Shown: positions 19,838 to 27,716 of the stretch, one piece after another
Position numbering within the stretch: position 1 is the stretch's first letter
Layout of the letters: each line of letters begins with the position of its first letter
Position numbers and translations under genes: made by a program
The notes under the pieces: model-generated
The model's database searches: none
Told to the model about the DNA's origin: nothing
What the model saw: the letters and a program-made list of their open reading frames with translations, nothing else
DNA from: Mycobacterium sp. 852002-51163_SCH5372311
GTDB lineage: Bacteria; Actinomycetota; Actinomycetes; Mycobacteriales; Mycobacteriaceae
Assembly: GCF_001667115.1 (NCBI RefSeq)
Contig: NZ_LZIJ01000055.1
Coordinates: forward strand, 62,001 to 126,000
DNA length: 64,000 nucleotides
Direction: 5' to 3'

Positions 19838-20965
19838 GTGAAGACAAAAGGCGCACTGATCTGGGAGTTCAACCAGCCCTGGTCCATCGAAGAAATCGAG
19901 ATCGGCGACCCCGTCAAAGACGAGGTCAAGATCCAGATGGAAGCGGCGGGCATGTGCCACTCCGACCACCACCTGGTCACCGGTGGCATCCCGATGGCGG
20001 GCTTCCCGGTGCTCGGCGGTCACGAGGGTGCGGGCATTGTCACCGAAGTCGGGCCAGGCGTGGAGGATCTTGCGCCCGGTGACCACGTGGTGCTGTCGTT
20101 CATCCCCTCGTGCGGGCAGTGTCCGACCTGTCAGGCGGGCATGCGCAATCTGTGCGACCTCGGTGCCGGGCTGCTGGCCGGCGCGGCGGTGAGTGACGGT
20201 ACATTCCGCATCCAGGCCCGCGGCCAGAACGTGTTCCCCATGACGCTGCTGGGGACGTTCTCGCCGTACATGGTCGTGCACCGCAGCTCGGTGGTGAAGA
20301 TCGACCCGTCCGTTCCGTTCGAGGTGGCCGCCCTGGTCGGTTGCGGTGTCACCACCGGCTACGGTTCGGCGGTCCGCACCGCAGACATCCGGCCCGGCCA
20401 GGACGTGGCGATCGTCGGTGTCGGCGGAGTAGGCATGGCAGCGCTGCAGGGCGCCGTGGCCGCCGGCGCCCGCTACATCTTCGCGATCGACCCGGTCGAG
20501 TGGAAACGCGATCAAGCCCTGAAGTTCGGTGCCACGCACGTCTACCCCGACATCAACGCCGCGCTGATGGGAATCATGGAAGTCACCTACGGCCTGATGG
20601 CCCACAAGGTGATCGTGACCGTCGGGGAACTGCACGGCGCCGACATCGACAGCTACCTGAACATCACCGCCAAGGGCGGCACCTGCGTGGCGACCGCCAT
20701 CGGCAGCCTGCTGGACACCAACGTCACCCTGAACCTGGCGATGTTGACCCTGATGCAGAAGAACTTGCAGGGCACCATCTTCGGCGGCGGTAATCCGCAG
20801 TACGACATCCCGCAGCTGCTGGCAATGTACAAAGCCGGCAAGCTCAACCTCGACGACATGGTCACCACCCAGTACCGGCTGGAGCAGATCAACGAGGGCT
20901 ACCAGGACATGCTGGACGGCAAGAACATTCGAGGCGTCATCCGATACACGGACGCTGACCGCTAG
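19838..20965 (+). CDS. adhB: NDMA-dependent zinc alcohol dehydrogenase
   Basis: A 375-residue medium-chain zinc dehydrogenase. Catalytic zinc ligands are provided by GMCHSDHH and GHEGAG, and the structural-zinc lobe SCGQCPTCQAGMRNLC has four cysteines. The Rossmann motif is VGVGGVGMAALQ. Similarity to Rv0761c and to NDMA-dependent alcohol dehydrogenases points to the group with non-exchangeable nicotinamide cofactor that is associated with mycofactocin. The GTG start at 19838 follows a 147-bp gap, so adhB may have its own promoter. The KSI-like gene follows 15 bp later. Confidence 0.93.
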   Translation: MKTKGALIWEFNQPWSIEEIEIGDPVKDEVKIQMEAAGMCHSDHHLVTGGIPMAGFPVLGGHEGAGIVTEVGPGVEDLAPGDHVVLSFIPSCGQCPTCQAGMRNLCDLGAGLLAGAAVSDGTFRIQARGQNVFPMTLLGTFSPYMVVHRSSVVKIDPSVPFEVAALVGCGVTTGYGSAVRTADIRPGQDVAIVGVGGVGMAALQGAVAAGARYIFAIDPVEWKRDQALKFGATHVYPDINAALMGIMEVTYGLMAHKVIVTVGELHGADIDSYLNITAKGGTCVATAIGSLLDTNVTLNLAMLTLMQKNLQGTIFGGGNPQYDIPQLLAMYKAGKLNLDDMVTTQYRLEQINEGYQDMLDGKNIRGVIRYTDADR

Positions 20966-20979
20966 AGCGCCGAGAGACC

Positions 20980-21408
20980 ATGACCCAAACCGTCCAATCT
21001 CCGGCAGTGACGGCGTCCCAATCCTCGTGGCGGTGCGTCCAGGCCCACGATCGGGAGGGCTGGCTGGCACTGATGGCCGACGATGTCGTCGTCGAGGATC
21101 CGATCGGCAAGTCCGTCACCAATCCCGACGGCACCGGCGTCCGAGGCAAAGAAGCCGTCGCCGGCTTCTACGACAAGACCATCGCCCCCAACCAACTGAC
21201 GATCACCTGCGAAGAGACCTTCCCGTCGAGCTCGCCGAATGAGATCGCTCATATTCTGTTGCTGCACAGCAGGTTTGAGGGCGGCTTCACCAGCGAGGTC
21301 CGTGGCGTGTTCACCTACCGCGTCAACGATGCCGGGCTGATAACCAATCTGCGCGGGTATTGGAACCTGGAGATGATGAAGTTCAGCAAGGAAAAGTCGC
21401 AGACCTAA
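20980..21408 (+). CDS. Ketosteroid-isomerase-like NTF2 protein (Rv0760c-like)
   Basis: A 142-residue protein with the NTF2-like pattern: an N-terminal helix ending in [18 protein letters not shown], then [16 protein letters not shown] and a curved beta sheet. The acidic pair in DDVVVEDP is where ketosteroid isomerases place catalytic Asp. Rv0760c has been described as binding steroids, with isomerase activity uncertain. Its position 15 bp after adhB in the cyp51 neighbourhood fits a steroid-like ligand. Confidence 0.85.
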   Translation: MTQTVQSPAVTASQSSWRCVQAHDREGWLALMADDVVVEDPIGKSVTNPDGTGVRGKEAVAGFYDKTIAPNQLTITCEETFPSSSPNEIAHILLLHSRFEGGFTSEVRGVFTYRVNDAGLITNLRGYWNLEMMKFSKEKSQT

Positions 21409-21452
21409 CGGCCAGCGCCGGCGGCAATCAGGCCGCACCTATGCTTGAGCGC

Positions 21453-21857
21453 ATGCCGTCGATCTTCACCAAGATCATCAACCGTGAACTGCCCGGCCGC
21501 TTCGTGTACGAGGACGACGACATCGTCGCCTTCTTGACGATCGAACCCATGACGCAGGGGCACACTCTGGTGGTGCCCCGCGCCGAGATCGACCAGTGGC
21601 AAGACGTCGACAGCGCAACGTTCAACCGCGTCATGGCGGTGAGCCAGCTGATCGGCAAGGCCGTCTGCCGGGCATTCCGGGCCGAGCGTGCCGGCGTGAT
21701 CATCGCCGGGCTGGAGGTGCCCCATCTGCACGTTCACGTATTCCCCACTCGCAGCCTGAGCGACTTCGGATTCGCCAACGTCGACCGCAATCCGTCGCCG
21801 GAGTCGCTGGACGAAGCGCAGGCCAAGATCAAGGCGGCCCTGGCTGAGCTGACTTGA
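21453..21857 (+). CDS. HIT family protein (Rv0759c-like)
   Basis: A 134-residue histidine-triad nucleotide-binding protein. The triad is HLHVHVF near residue 90; [21 protein letters not shown] and [10 protein letters not shown] are the other family blocks. Such proteins hydrolyse adenosine-phosphoramidate-type nucleotides. The frame extends upstream, but the ATG at 21453 gives the normal MPSIFTKI start; the ATG at 21441 is an alternative adding four residues. Confidence 0.92.
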   Translation: MPSIFTKIINRELPGRFVYEDDDIVAFLTIEPMTQGHTLVVPRAEIDQWQDVDSATFNRVMAVSQLIGKAVCRAFRAERAGVIIAGLEVPHLHVHVFPTRSLSDFGFANVDRNPSPESLDEAQAKIKAALAELT

Positions 21858-21915
21858 GGCCCCGGCCGGTCGTCGAGCGGCCGGTGTTACATATAGAAAC
21901 CGTCACGGCGACGCA

Positions 21916-22194
21916 TCAAGGCCGTCGATAGACGTCCGCGCGGTGGTCAACACGGTGGACCCAGACGCTGTGTTCGTTGTCGTCGATGCGATAGAGGAGG
22001 CGGTAGGGGCCTCGGCGTGCGCTATGTTGGCCATCGAGGTCGCCGCGCAGCGGTTTGCCGACGCTGCGGGGATGGCGTGCCAGGTCGCCGAACGCAAACT
22101 CAAGAACCGCGGCCAAGATTCGCGGCGGCAGTTTGTCGAGGTCTCGTCGGGCCGTGGCGGTGAACCGTGTCGTGTAGCCATCGGCGGGGCTCAT
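21916..22194 (-). CDS. RelE/ParE-family toxin
   Basis: A 92-residue protein beginning MSPADGYTTRFTATARRDLDKLP, with GKPLRGDLDGQHSARRGPYRLLYRID and a terminal HRADVYRRP, closely resembling mycobacterial RelE toxins such as RelE1 (Rv1246c). Members are ribosome-dependent mRNA endonucleases using basic residues and a C-terminal Tyr. The open frame extends to 22350, but the ATG at 22194 lies one base after the antitoxin stop, the normal antitoxin-toxin junction. It is absent from this position in M. tuberculosis as I recall it, so it is a local insertion. Confidence 0.9.
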   Translation of the reverse strand: MSPADGYTTRFTATARRDLDKLPPRILAAVLEFAFGDLARHPRSVGKPLRGDLDGQHSARRGPYRLLYRIDDNEHSVWVHRVDHRADVYRRP

Positions 22195-22195
22195 T

Positions 22196-22477
22196 TCAGC
22201 GCGAGCGCCGAGGTACTTGGTAGGCGGCACGAATCTCGTCCTCGCCGTAGGTTCGTCCGGCGGTGACGTCGGCCTCAGACTCGCTGACCGATTCGACGAT
22301 GCCTGGCTGCGACAGCCAATACAGGGTCTCCTGGATGGACTCCCATTCATCGACGCCGATCAACACCGCGGCCGGCGCGCCGTTCTTGGTGATGGTGATT
22401 TGGTCACGCGTCTCGGAGACGGCGTCAACATACTCATTGATCTTGCTTTTCAGCTGTGAGATCGGCAGAATCCGCAT
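22196..22477 (-). CDS. Phd/YefM-family antitoxin
   Basis: A 93-residue antitoxin with the Phd/YefM N-terminal DNA-binding domain (MRILPISQLKSKINEYVDAV, ITITKNGAPAAVLIGVDEWESIQETL) and an acidic, probably disordered C-terminal tail that would wrap the toxin. It is the first gene of the pair and is preceded by a perfect 22-bp palindrome (22487-22508), consistent with autoregulation by the antitoxin-toxin complex. Confidence 0.92.
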   Translation of the reverse strand: MRILPISQLKSKINEYVDAVSETRDQITITKNGAPAAVLIGVDEWESIQETLYWLSQPGIVESVSESEADVTAGRTYGEDEIRAAYQVPRRSR

Positions 22478-22486
22478 ATCAACAGT

Positions 22487-22508
22487 GTAGACCTTAATTA
22501 AGGTCTAC
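22487..22508. promoter_or_regulatory. Toxin-antitoxin operator palindrome
   Basis: A perfect 22-bp palindrome with half-site GTAGACCTTAA begins 10 bp upstream of the antitoxin ATG. A partial extra half-site (AGACCT) follows at 22511-22516. The position is typical of YefM/RelB autoregulatory operators and would cover the core promoter. Confidence 0.8.
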
Positions 22509-22587
22509 CAGAGACCTAAATAAGTACCCTTGCCGGCGACATGACCAACCAGCTTGGTCGGCCACGGCGATATGCGGAACGACGGGC

Positions 22588-24015
22588 TTACACGTGCGCG
22601 GCGACGTCGCTGACACGCGGCATGCTGACCCGGAAGCAACAGCCTTCGCCCGGCGCAGTGGTCACGGTGACGACGCCACCGTGCGCGCGCACCAGCGAGT
22701 CGACGATCGAAAGTCCCAGCCCGGTACCGCCGCTGGCACGGGCCCGTGACGAGTCGGTGCGGTAGAACCTCTCGAACACCCGTCCGGCGTCCTCTTCGGT
22801 CATGCCGGGACCTTTGTCGGCGACCTCGAGTACGGCGTCGTCGCCGTCGGTGCCCACCCGCACAGTGATGTCGGCTGTCTCCGGGGTGTGCTGGATGGCG
22901 TTGGCGATAAGGTTGCTCAGCACCTGACGCAACCGCGCCTCGTCGCCCAGCACCTCGGGGGTTCCCGGGCCATCCAAAACCTGCATGGTGATGCCGCGCT
23001 TGGGGTCCATCGCCTCCGCGTCGTGCACGGCGTCACTGGCCAGCGCCAGCAGATCCACCCGGTGGTGTTCGAGCGGCCGCTGCACGTCCAGCCGGGCCAG
23101 CAGCAGTAAATCGTCGACCAGTAGACCCATTCGGCTGGCTTCGCTTTCGATTCGCGACAGCAGCATGGCCACATCTCGCGCGGCGCCCTGCCGATACAAC
23201 TCCGCGAACCCGCGGATGGTCGTCAATGGGGTGCGCAGCTCGTGGCTGGCGTCGGTGATGAACCGTCGCATCCGCTCCTCGGAGCCACGGGCCTTTTCGG
23301 CCGACGACTCCGAGGACGCCAGCGCTTGCTGGATCTGCGCGAGCATCCCGTTGAGCGCCAACGAAAGTCGGCCCACCTCGGTCCGGGGGTCACGCTCCGG
23401 AACCCGTCGATCCAACTGGCCCGCAGCGATCGCCGCCGCGGTCTTCTCGACTTCGGCCAGCGGCCGCAGACTGCGGTGTACCACCGCGTAGCCGGCGAGC
23501 CCCACCACGATCAGCACCGCCACACCGATGCCGAACTGCAGCCAGACCAGGGACCGGACCGTGTGCTGGACGTCGGACAGGTCGATGGCCACGGTGGTAA
23601 GCCCGTGCGGACCGCGCACCGAGACGGCCCGCCACTGAATATTCGAGCCGTTGACCGACGGCAGCGTCGTCGGAGAGGGGCCGACGTCATTGCTGGGCGG
23701 GAGGGCCGGTTCGGCGTTGCGGTCGTTGATGGCGGTGAAGGTGGTGCCGTCGACGCCGATGCCGCGCACGTAGAACTTCGACGGCGGACGGCCCGGGTCG
23801 GGGCCCTCGTAGGGTGGCGCCAGCTGCCGCCGCGGGGCCTGCGCCCAGCTGCGCGAAGCCTCGAGCAGCGTCGAGTCGATACGGCTGACCAGGCTGTGGC
23901 GCAGGATCGAGGTGACTGCGATTCCCGACGTCGCCAGTCCGCACGCCACCAGCACAAGGGTGCCGGCCACCAGGCCGACCCGCAGCGGCAATCCGCGTCG
24001 ACGCTGTTCTGCCAT
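22588..24015 (-). CDS. phoR: Sensor histidine kinase PhoR
   Basis: A 475-residue two-pass membrane kinase. Transmembrane helix 1 is near residues 12-35 and helix 2 near 160-182, flanking a periplasmic sensor of about 125 residues. HAMP follows (RPLAEVEKTAAAIAAGQLDRRVPE), then the HisKA box SHELRTPL with phospho-acceptor His258, and HATPase N, G1 and G2 boxes (NLIANAIQHTP, VADKGPGM, GGTGLGLSIV). It phosphorylates PhoP, which controls acid response, sulfolipid and ESX-1-related genes in M. tuberculosis. The gene lies 34 bp downstream of phoP. Confidence 0.96.
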   Translation of the reverse strand: MAEQRRRGLPLRVGLVAGTLVLVACGLATSGIAVTSILRHSLVSRIDSTLLEASRSWAQAPRRQLAPPYEGPDPGRPPSKFYVRGIGVDGTTFTAINDRNAEPALPPSNDVGPSPTTLPSVNGSNIQWRAVSVRGPHGLTTVAIDLSDVQHTVRSLVWLQFGIGVAVLIVVGLAGYAVVHRSLRPLAEVEKTAAAIAAGQLDRRVPERDPRTEVGRLSLALNGMLAQIQQALASSESSAEKARGSEERMRRFITDASHELRTPLTTIRGFAELYRQGAARDVAMLLSRIESEASRMGLLVDDLLLLARLDVQRPLEHHRVDLLALASDAVHDAEAMDPKRGITMQVLDGPGTPEVLGDEARLRQVLSNLIANAIQHTPETADITVRVGTDGDDAVLEVADKGPGMTEEDAGRVFERFYRTDSSRARASGGTGLGLSIVDSLVRAHGGVVTVTTAPGEGCCFRVSMPRVSDVAAHV

Positions 24016-24049
24016 ATCCGCCTATCTCGCCGCGTGAGTTCCCGGTTGC

Positions 24050-24769
24050 TCAGCGCGGCTCGCGCAATACATAACCGACTCCACGCAACGTGTGCAGCAG
24101 CCGCTTCTCCCCGGTATCGATCTTGCGGCGCAGATATGAGACGTAGGACTCGACGACGTTGACGTCACCGCCGAAGTCGTAACGCCACACATGGTCGAGG
24201 ATCTTGGGTTTGCTCAGCACGGTGCCGGCGTTGATCACGAAGTAGCGCAACAGCGTGAACTCGGTGGGTGACAACGAGACTGGTTCGCCGGCCTTCCAGA
24301 CCTCGTGGGTTTCTTCGTCGAGTTCGATGTCGGCGAACGTCAGGCGGGCGTTGCGTGGTTCGGTGCTGCCCTTGCCGGCGCGCCGCAGGATGACCCGCAG
24401 CCGGGCAACGACCTCTTCGAGGCTGAACGGCTTGGTCACATAGTCGTCGCCGCCCAGTGTCAGGCCGGCAATCTTGTCCTGCAGAGAATCGCGAGCGGTC
24501 AGAAACAACGCCGGGGCGTCGATACCGTCGGCGCGTAGCCGGCGCAGCACCCCGAAGCCGTCCATCCCGGGCATCATCACGTCGAGAATCACCGCGTCCG
24601 GGCGGGCCTCGCGGGCACGATCCAGCGCCTGGGCCCCGTTGGTCGCTGTGTAGACCTCGAATCCTTGGAACTTGAGGCTTACTGAGAGAAGTTCGACGAT
24701 GTTGTCCTCGTCGTCAACGACGAGGACCCGAGCCTCCGGCGTGGATTCGCGTTGGGTTACTGCTGTCAT
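24050..24769 (-). CDS. phoP: Response regulator PhoP
   Basis: A 239-residue OmpR-type regulator nearly identical to M. tuberculosis PhoP over the receiver and DNA-binding domains. The phospho-acceptor is Asp63 in VILDVMMPGMD, with switch Thr in FLTARD and Lys in VTKPFS. The winged-helix effector domain ends with YLRRKIDTGEKRLLHTLRGVGYVLREPR-type sequence. The N terminus differs and is slightly shorter than in M. tuberculosis. A PhoP-box-like repeat lies upstream, consistent with autoregulation. Confidence 0.97.
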   Translation of the reverse strand: MTAVTQRESTPEARVLVVDDEDNIVELLSVSLKFQGFEVYTATNGAQALDRAREARPDAVILDVMMPGMDGFGVLRRLRADGIDAPALFLTARDSLQDKIAGLTLGGDDYVTKPFSLEEVVARLRVILRRAGKGSTEPRNARLTFADIELDEETHEVWKAGEPVSLSPTEFTLLRYFVINAGTVLSKPKILDHVWRYDFGGDVNVVESYVSYLRRKIDTGEKRLLHTLRGVGYVLREPR

Positions 24770-24812
24770 GAAGTCAGTTCTCTCGCACTTAGTTGAACGG
24801 TACCTTCACAAT

Positions 24813-24832
24813 GGTTGTGCAATTCCTGTGAG
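24813..24832 (-). promoter_or_regulatory. Candidate PhoP box upstream of phoP
   Basis: Read towards phoP, TCACAG and GCACAA occur 11 bp apart, resembling the PhoP direct repeat (TCACAGC spaced by 4 bp). The site lies 43-62 bp upstream of the phoP ATG. Autoregulation of phoP is known in M. tuberculosis; the assignment here is by motif only. Confidence 0.5.
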
Positions 24833-24928
24833 GTCGGTACCAAGGGTCTGAAGGTATTCTGCCAGTGCTCATTGTGTCCGCTTAGTGCTTGCTGCGCTAT
24901 TCAGGCGTCGCGCGAATACACTTCGCAC

Positions 24929-25651
24929 ATGGATCTGGGCAAAAGCATCGTGGCTCTTGCGACCGCTCCCGCGCGTATCGGGATCGCCGCCACCGAGGCG
25001 AGTTTGAACATCGCCCGCGCGGGCCTGGGATTGGCGAAGCAGGCGCTGGGTGACAGCGGCACCGCCAGCTCGAACGCGATGGCCAACATGCTCGGGATCG
25101 ACGACGCGTTGGCGCGGGCCAACCGGCTGGCCAGATTGCTCGACGACGACATGCCCCTAGGGCGCGCCGTGGCTCCCGACGGGCCGATGGACCGGTTGCT
25201 GCGCCCGGGCGGCCTGGTCGACCTGGTGACATCGCCCGGCGGTTTGCTCGACCGCTTGACCGCCGAAGGCGGCAGTTTGCAGCGCGCACTGCAGCCCGGC
25301 GGGCTGGCCGACCGGCTGCTCGCCGAGGACGGGATGATCGAGCGCTTGATGGCAGAGGACGGGGTGGCCGAGCGGTTGCTGGCCGAAGGCGGACTGATCG
25401 ACCAGATCACTTCCAAGGACGGACCGCTGGAACAGCTGACCGACCTCGCCGATACCCTCGCCCGGCTAGCACCCGGGATGGAGGCGCTGGAGCCCGCCAT
25501 CGCCACGCTGCAAGACGCCGTCACGGCGCTCACGCTGGTGGTCAATCCGTTGAGCAATATCGCCGAACGCATCCCGCTCCCCCGGCGCCCACCGCGGCGC
25601 TCGTCGGCGCGGCCGGTGCGCTCCCAACGCATCGTCGACAGCGACGATTGA
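24929..25651 (+). CDS. Conserved mycobacterial repeat protein (Rv0756c-like)
   Basis: A 240-residue protein divergent from phoP, with an amphipathic or weakly hydrophobic N terminus (residues 1-40). Residues about 80-165 consist of an 11-residue repeat with consensus (P/E)GGLxDRLLAE: for example RPGGLVDLVTS, SPGGLLDRLTA, QPGGLADRLLA, AEDGMIERLMA, AEGGLIDQITS. The C terminus is proline/arginine-rich. No catalytic motif is visible and the function is unknown. The frame is open to 24815, but MDLGKS at 24929 matches the mycobacterial family start. Confidence 0.82.
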   Translation: MDLGKSIVALATAPARIGIAATEASLNIARAGLGLAKQALGDSGTASSNAMANMLGIDDALARANRLARLLDDDMPLGRAVAPDGPMDRLLRPGGLVDLVTSPGGLLDRLTAEGGSLQRALQPGGLADRLLAEDGMIERLMAEDGVAERLLAEGGLIDQITSKDGPLEQLTDLADTLARLAPGMEALEPAIATLQDAVTALTLVVNPLSNIAERIPLPRRPPRRSSARPVRSQRIVDSDD

Positions 25652-25678
25652 GCGGTTAGGCTTGCACCGGTCTTACCG

Positions 25679-25750
25679 GCCTCCTTAGCTCAGTGGTAGA
25701 GCACTCGCCTTGTAAGCGAGCGGTCGTCAGTTCAATCCTGACAGGGGGCT
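25679..25750 (+). tRNA. tRNA-Thr (anticodon TGT)
   Basis: A 72-nt cloverleaf: acceptor GCCTCCT pairs with AGGGGGC, D-arm GCTCAGTGGTAGAGC, anticodon stem CTCGC/GCGAG with loop CTTGTAA (anticodon TGT, decoding ACA), and T-arm GTCAG-TTCAATC-CTGAC. CCA is not encoded. A truncated integrase abuts its 3' end, so it probably served as a phage attachment site. Confidence 0.97.
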
Positions 25751-25929
25751 CCGCAACACGATAGGCACCGCTTGCGCGGGCATGATGCTGGCGCAGGAGT
25801 GCCGTGCGTCGTGCAGCCGAATCTGCCTCACCTCGGCCTCATTACACAGTTCGCCAAAAGTCGCTGAGCGTGTCGGGGTGATACGGGCGGTCATCAACTT
25901 GGTGTCCGGATTGCCCCTGGCTGACCATG
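25751..25929 (-). pseudogene. Tyrosine recombinase (phage integrase) C-terminal remnant
   Basis: On the minus strand two frames together encode the C-terminal part of a tyrosine recombinase: DDRPYHPDTLSDF in one frame, then FGELCNEAEVRQIRLHDARHSC in another, matching the family block that carries the HxxR catalytic pair (HDAR). A single frameshift separates them, and the reading frame is lost at the tRNA-Thr 3' end before the catalytic Tyr. This is a decayed integrase beside its likely attB tRNA gene. Confidence 0.75.
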
Positions 25930-25944
25930 ATTTTGGAGAACAAC

Positions 25945-26118
25945 ATGACTGACAAGTAGGTCAAGGTCAAGGTGATCGACCCCTGGCGCGTGGTCTATGA
26001 CGACAAGCCATACGTCAAAGGCGAAACCGTCACCGTTCCGGAAAGCGTTGCGGCGGAGTGGGAACGCTCGCGGTGGGTTGAGCGAGTCACCAATAGTCCG
26101 GCGTTGCGTAAGACCTGA
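25945..26118 (+). pseudogene. Small mycobacteriophage-type protein remnant
   Basis: ATG ACT GAC AAG is followed by an in-frame TAG and then VKVKVIDPWRVVYDDKPYVK, continuing with GETVTVPESVAAEWERSRWVERV to a stop at 26118. The sequence is of the kind found as a small protein in mycobacteriophage structural operons. It is either a nonsense-mutated gene or restarts at the GTG at 25972. A purine-rich ribosome site (TTTTGGAGAA) precedes the ATG. Position next to the integrase remnant supports a prophage scar. Confidence 0.6.
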
Positions 26119-26226
26119 CGAGGGCTATGAGACGGCGGCCCTGACGATTTCGCGATTCGAGCAGGTGGGGTGCTCGATGCGCGTAGCGTGCTACTCGTGA
26201 CCGGCAACCGCACCGCCAGGCATCGC

Positions 26227-26811
26227 ATGGCTCCGGTGAAGAAATTGGCCGCCGCAGCGGTGGCCGCCGCTGGCGTAAGCTTGGCCACCACCGTGCTCAG
26301 CGCGAGCGTGGCGAACGCAGACCCTTCCTGCCCGCCGCAAACCATAAGCCTGCCCGATGGGCGATGCATGCCTGCACCTGAGCGCGATATCCCCCGAACC
26401 GAACTGAAACCGCCCGGCTATCCCGAAGGCGCGTGCCGGCCTAGTGCCAATCCACCGCCCTCACCTAGCGCGGTGGCAGCGTCGGACTGTTTCAACAACA
26501 CCCTTCCCGGCGGACCGCCCGTCGCGCGCTATGAAGAGTTCGCGAATCAAGCCGCGCTAAACGACGCGTTCCAAACCGACGTTCGCAGCGCGGCGCTGCA
26601 GCCGTGCCCCGGTTCTAACGATTCCGCACCGGCAACCTGGAATGCGACGAATCCCCCGCCGGCCAACGGGTCGGTCATCTGCTACACCACGAACGACAAC
26701 ATGGCCCACGTCGAATGGACGAACACCCCAGATCGGATAAAGGCCAACGCCTCAGGACCCGACATGGCGAGCTTGTACGGATGGTGGCACGGGCTAATCA
26801 CCACGGCGTGA
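26227..26811 (+). CDS. Putative secreted protein
   Basis: A 194-residue protein with a Sec signal peptide (residues 1-35, KKLAAAAVAAAGVSLATTVL, cleaved near SVANA-DPS). The mature part has six cysteines and a C-terminal block with a CPG...W...G.VICY...WT...LYGWWHG pattern, like uncharacterised extracytoplasmic domains seen alone or attached to actinobacterial Ser/Thr kinases; that comparison is tentative. The frame is open to 26170, but the ATG at 26227 places the signal peptide correctly. Function unknown. Confidence 0.65.
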   Translation: MAPVKKLAAAAVAAAGVSLATTVLSASVANADPSCPPQTISLPDGRCMPAPERDIPRTELKPPGYPEGACRPSANPPPSPSAVAASDCFNNTLPGGPPVARYEEFANQAALNDAFQTDVRSAALQPCPGSNDSAPATWNATNPPPANGSVICYTTNDNMAHVEWTNTPDRIKANASGPDMASLYGWWHGLITTA

Positions 26812-26858
26812 GGGAGATTTGAGACGCGCATGGCGGCGAAATTCTAGATTTATAGAAC

Positions 26859-27155
26859 ATGGATAAGGACTACGACGCCATTCGCGCTGAGGAGATCCAG
26901 CGGGGTGACAGCATCGAGTTCCCTTCCAACCACCCGGACGTGAAATGGTACGTCGAAGAGGGCAGGGCATCGAAGCCCCCTTGCAACCAGCCGGGCGTGG
27001 TGTGGTACGTCGAGGAGCTGGTGGACTCTATGCTTGGCAGCCCATTGGGCGATCTTTACAAATTCACCGTGAAAGAGGTCGGGGCGGGAGCTGAAGTAGA
27101 AGTCAAAATCCGGGGCCATGTGCCCGTCCGCCGCTACCGGCGAAACCACGGATGA
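26859..27155 (+). CDS. Hypothetical protein with internal duplication
   Basis: A 98-residue protein with no recognised family. Residues 24-35 (NHPDVKWYVEE) and 43-53 (NQPGVVWYVEE) are near-copies, so the N-terminal half contains a tandem duplication of about 20 residues. The C-terminal part ends in a basic tail (HVPVRRYRRNHG). It starts 47 bp after the secreted protein gene. No signal peptide is visible. It may belong to the same integrated segment. Confidence 0.5.
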   Translation: MDKDYDAIRAEEIQRGDSIEFPSNHPDVKWYVEEGRASKPPCNQPGVVWYVEELVDSMLGSPLGDLYKFTVKEVGAGAEVEVKIRGHVPVRRYRRNHG

Positions 27156-27237
27156 AACCGGAACAACCGCTGCACCGACGCTGAACGTCAGGCCGTCATG
27201 GCCTCTATCGAGGCACGCAAACAGCGGATGGCAAACG

Positions 27238-27480
27238 CTACTTGACGCCCGCCTGCTGCTTACACGCCGCTATCTCGTCGAGGCTGGGCAGAGGCAGGAC
27301 GTGCTTCGCTTCGGCTTCATGAATGCAGGTTTCGTACTTGGCCTTCTTGGCCTCTTGCGAATGTTTCTGCACTTCGTTGAATGTCCAGACGACGCCGAGC
27401 ACCACCAGGGCAGCGAACAGGATGAGAGCGGCGATGTCCCTCCTGGTCGGCTGCTTCCACCGCGAGAAGTACGTACGCAC
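27238..27480 (-). CDS. Small single-pass membrane protein
   Basis: An 80-residue protein: a basic N terminus (RWKQPTRRD), one transmembrane helix (residues 16-35, IAALILFAALVVLGVVWTF) and a 45-residue soluble tail with two cysteines. No family is recognised. It follows the DUF4268-like gene on the same strand at a distance of about 235 bp. Confidence 0.55.
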   Translation of the reverse strand: MRTYFSRWKQPTRRDIAALILFAALVVLGVVWTFNEVQKHSQEAKKAKYETCIHEAEAKHVLPLPSLDEIAACKQQAGVK

Positions 27481-27716
27481 GCCGTGAAGCCTAGTCGCGG
27501 CCCCGATTTGTGCAGGTCAGAGGGTGCAGTCTTGACGGCTCGACACCCTCGGGGGATCGCGGGACCAGAGACGACGCCCGGACCCTTTGAGGCTCTGTAC
27601 GCGTCGGAGTTCGGTGCCAGGGCGGAGTCTTGAAGGAAAAGCCGGATTATCCGGTCAATCGCAGCGTCATCCAGCGAGCACCGCCACGCCTATCGACGCC
27701 AAACGATCCGCGCCTT

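Noticed and set aside
24815..24928. An upstream extension of the Rv0756c-like gene
   Set aside because: It would run through the phoP promoter region and a PhoP-box-like repeat; MDLGKS at 24929 is the family start.
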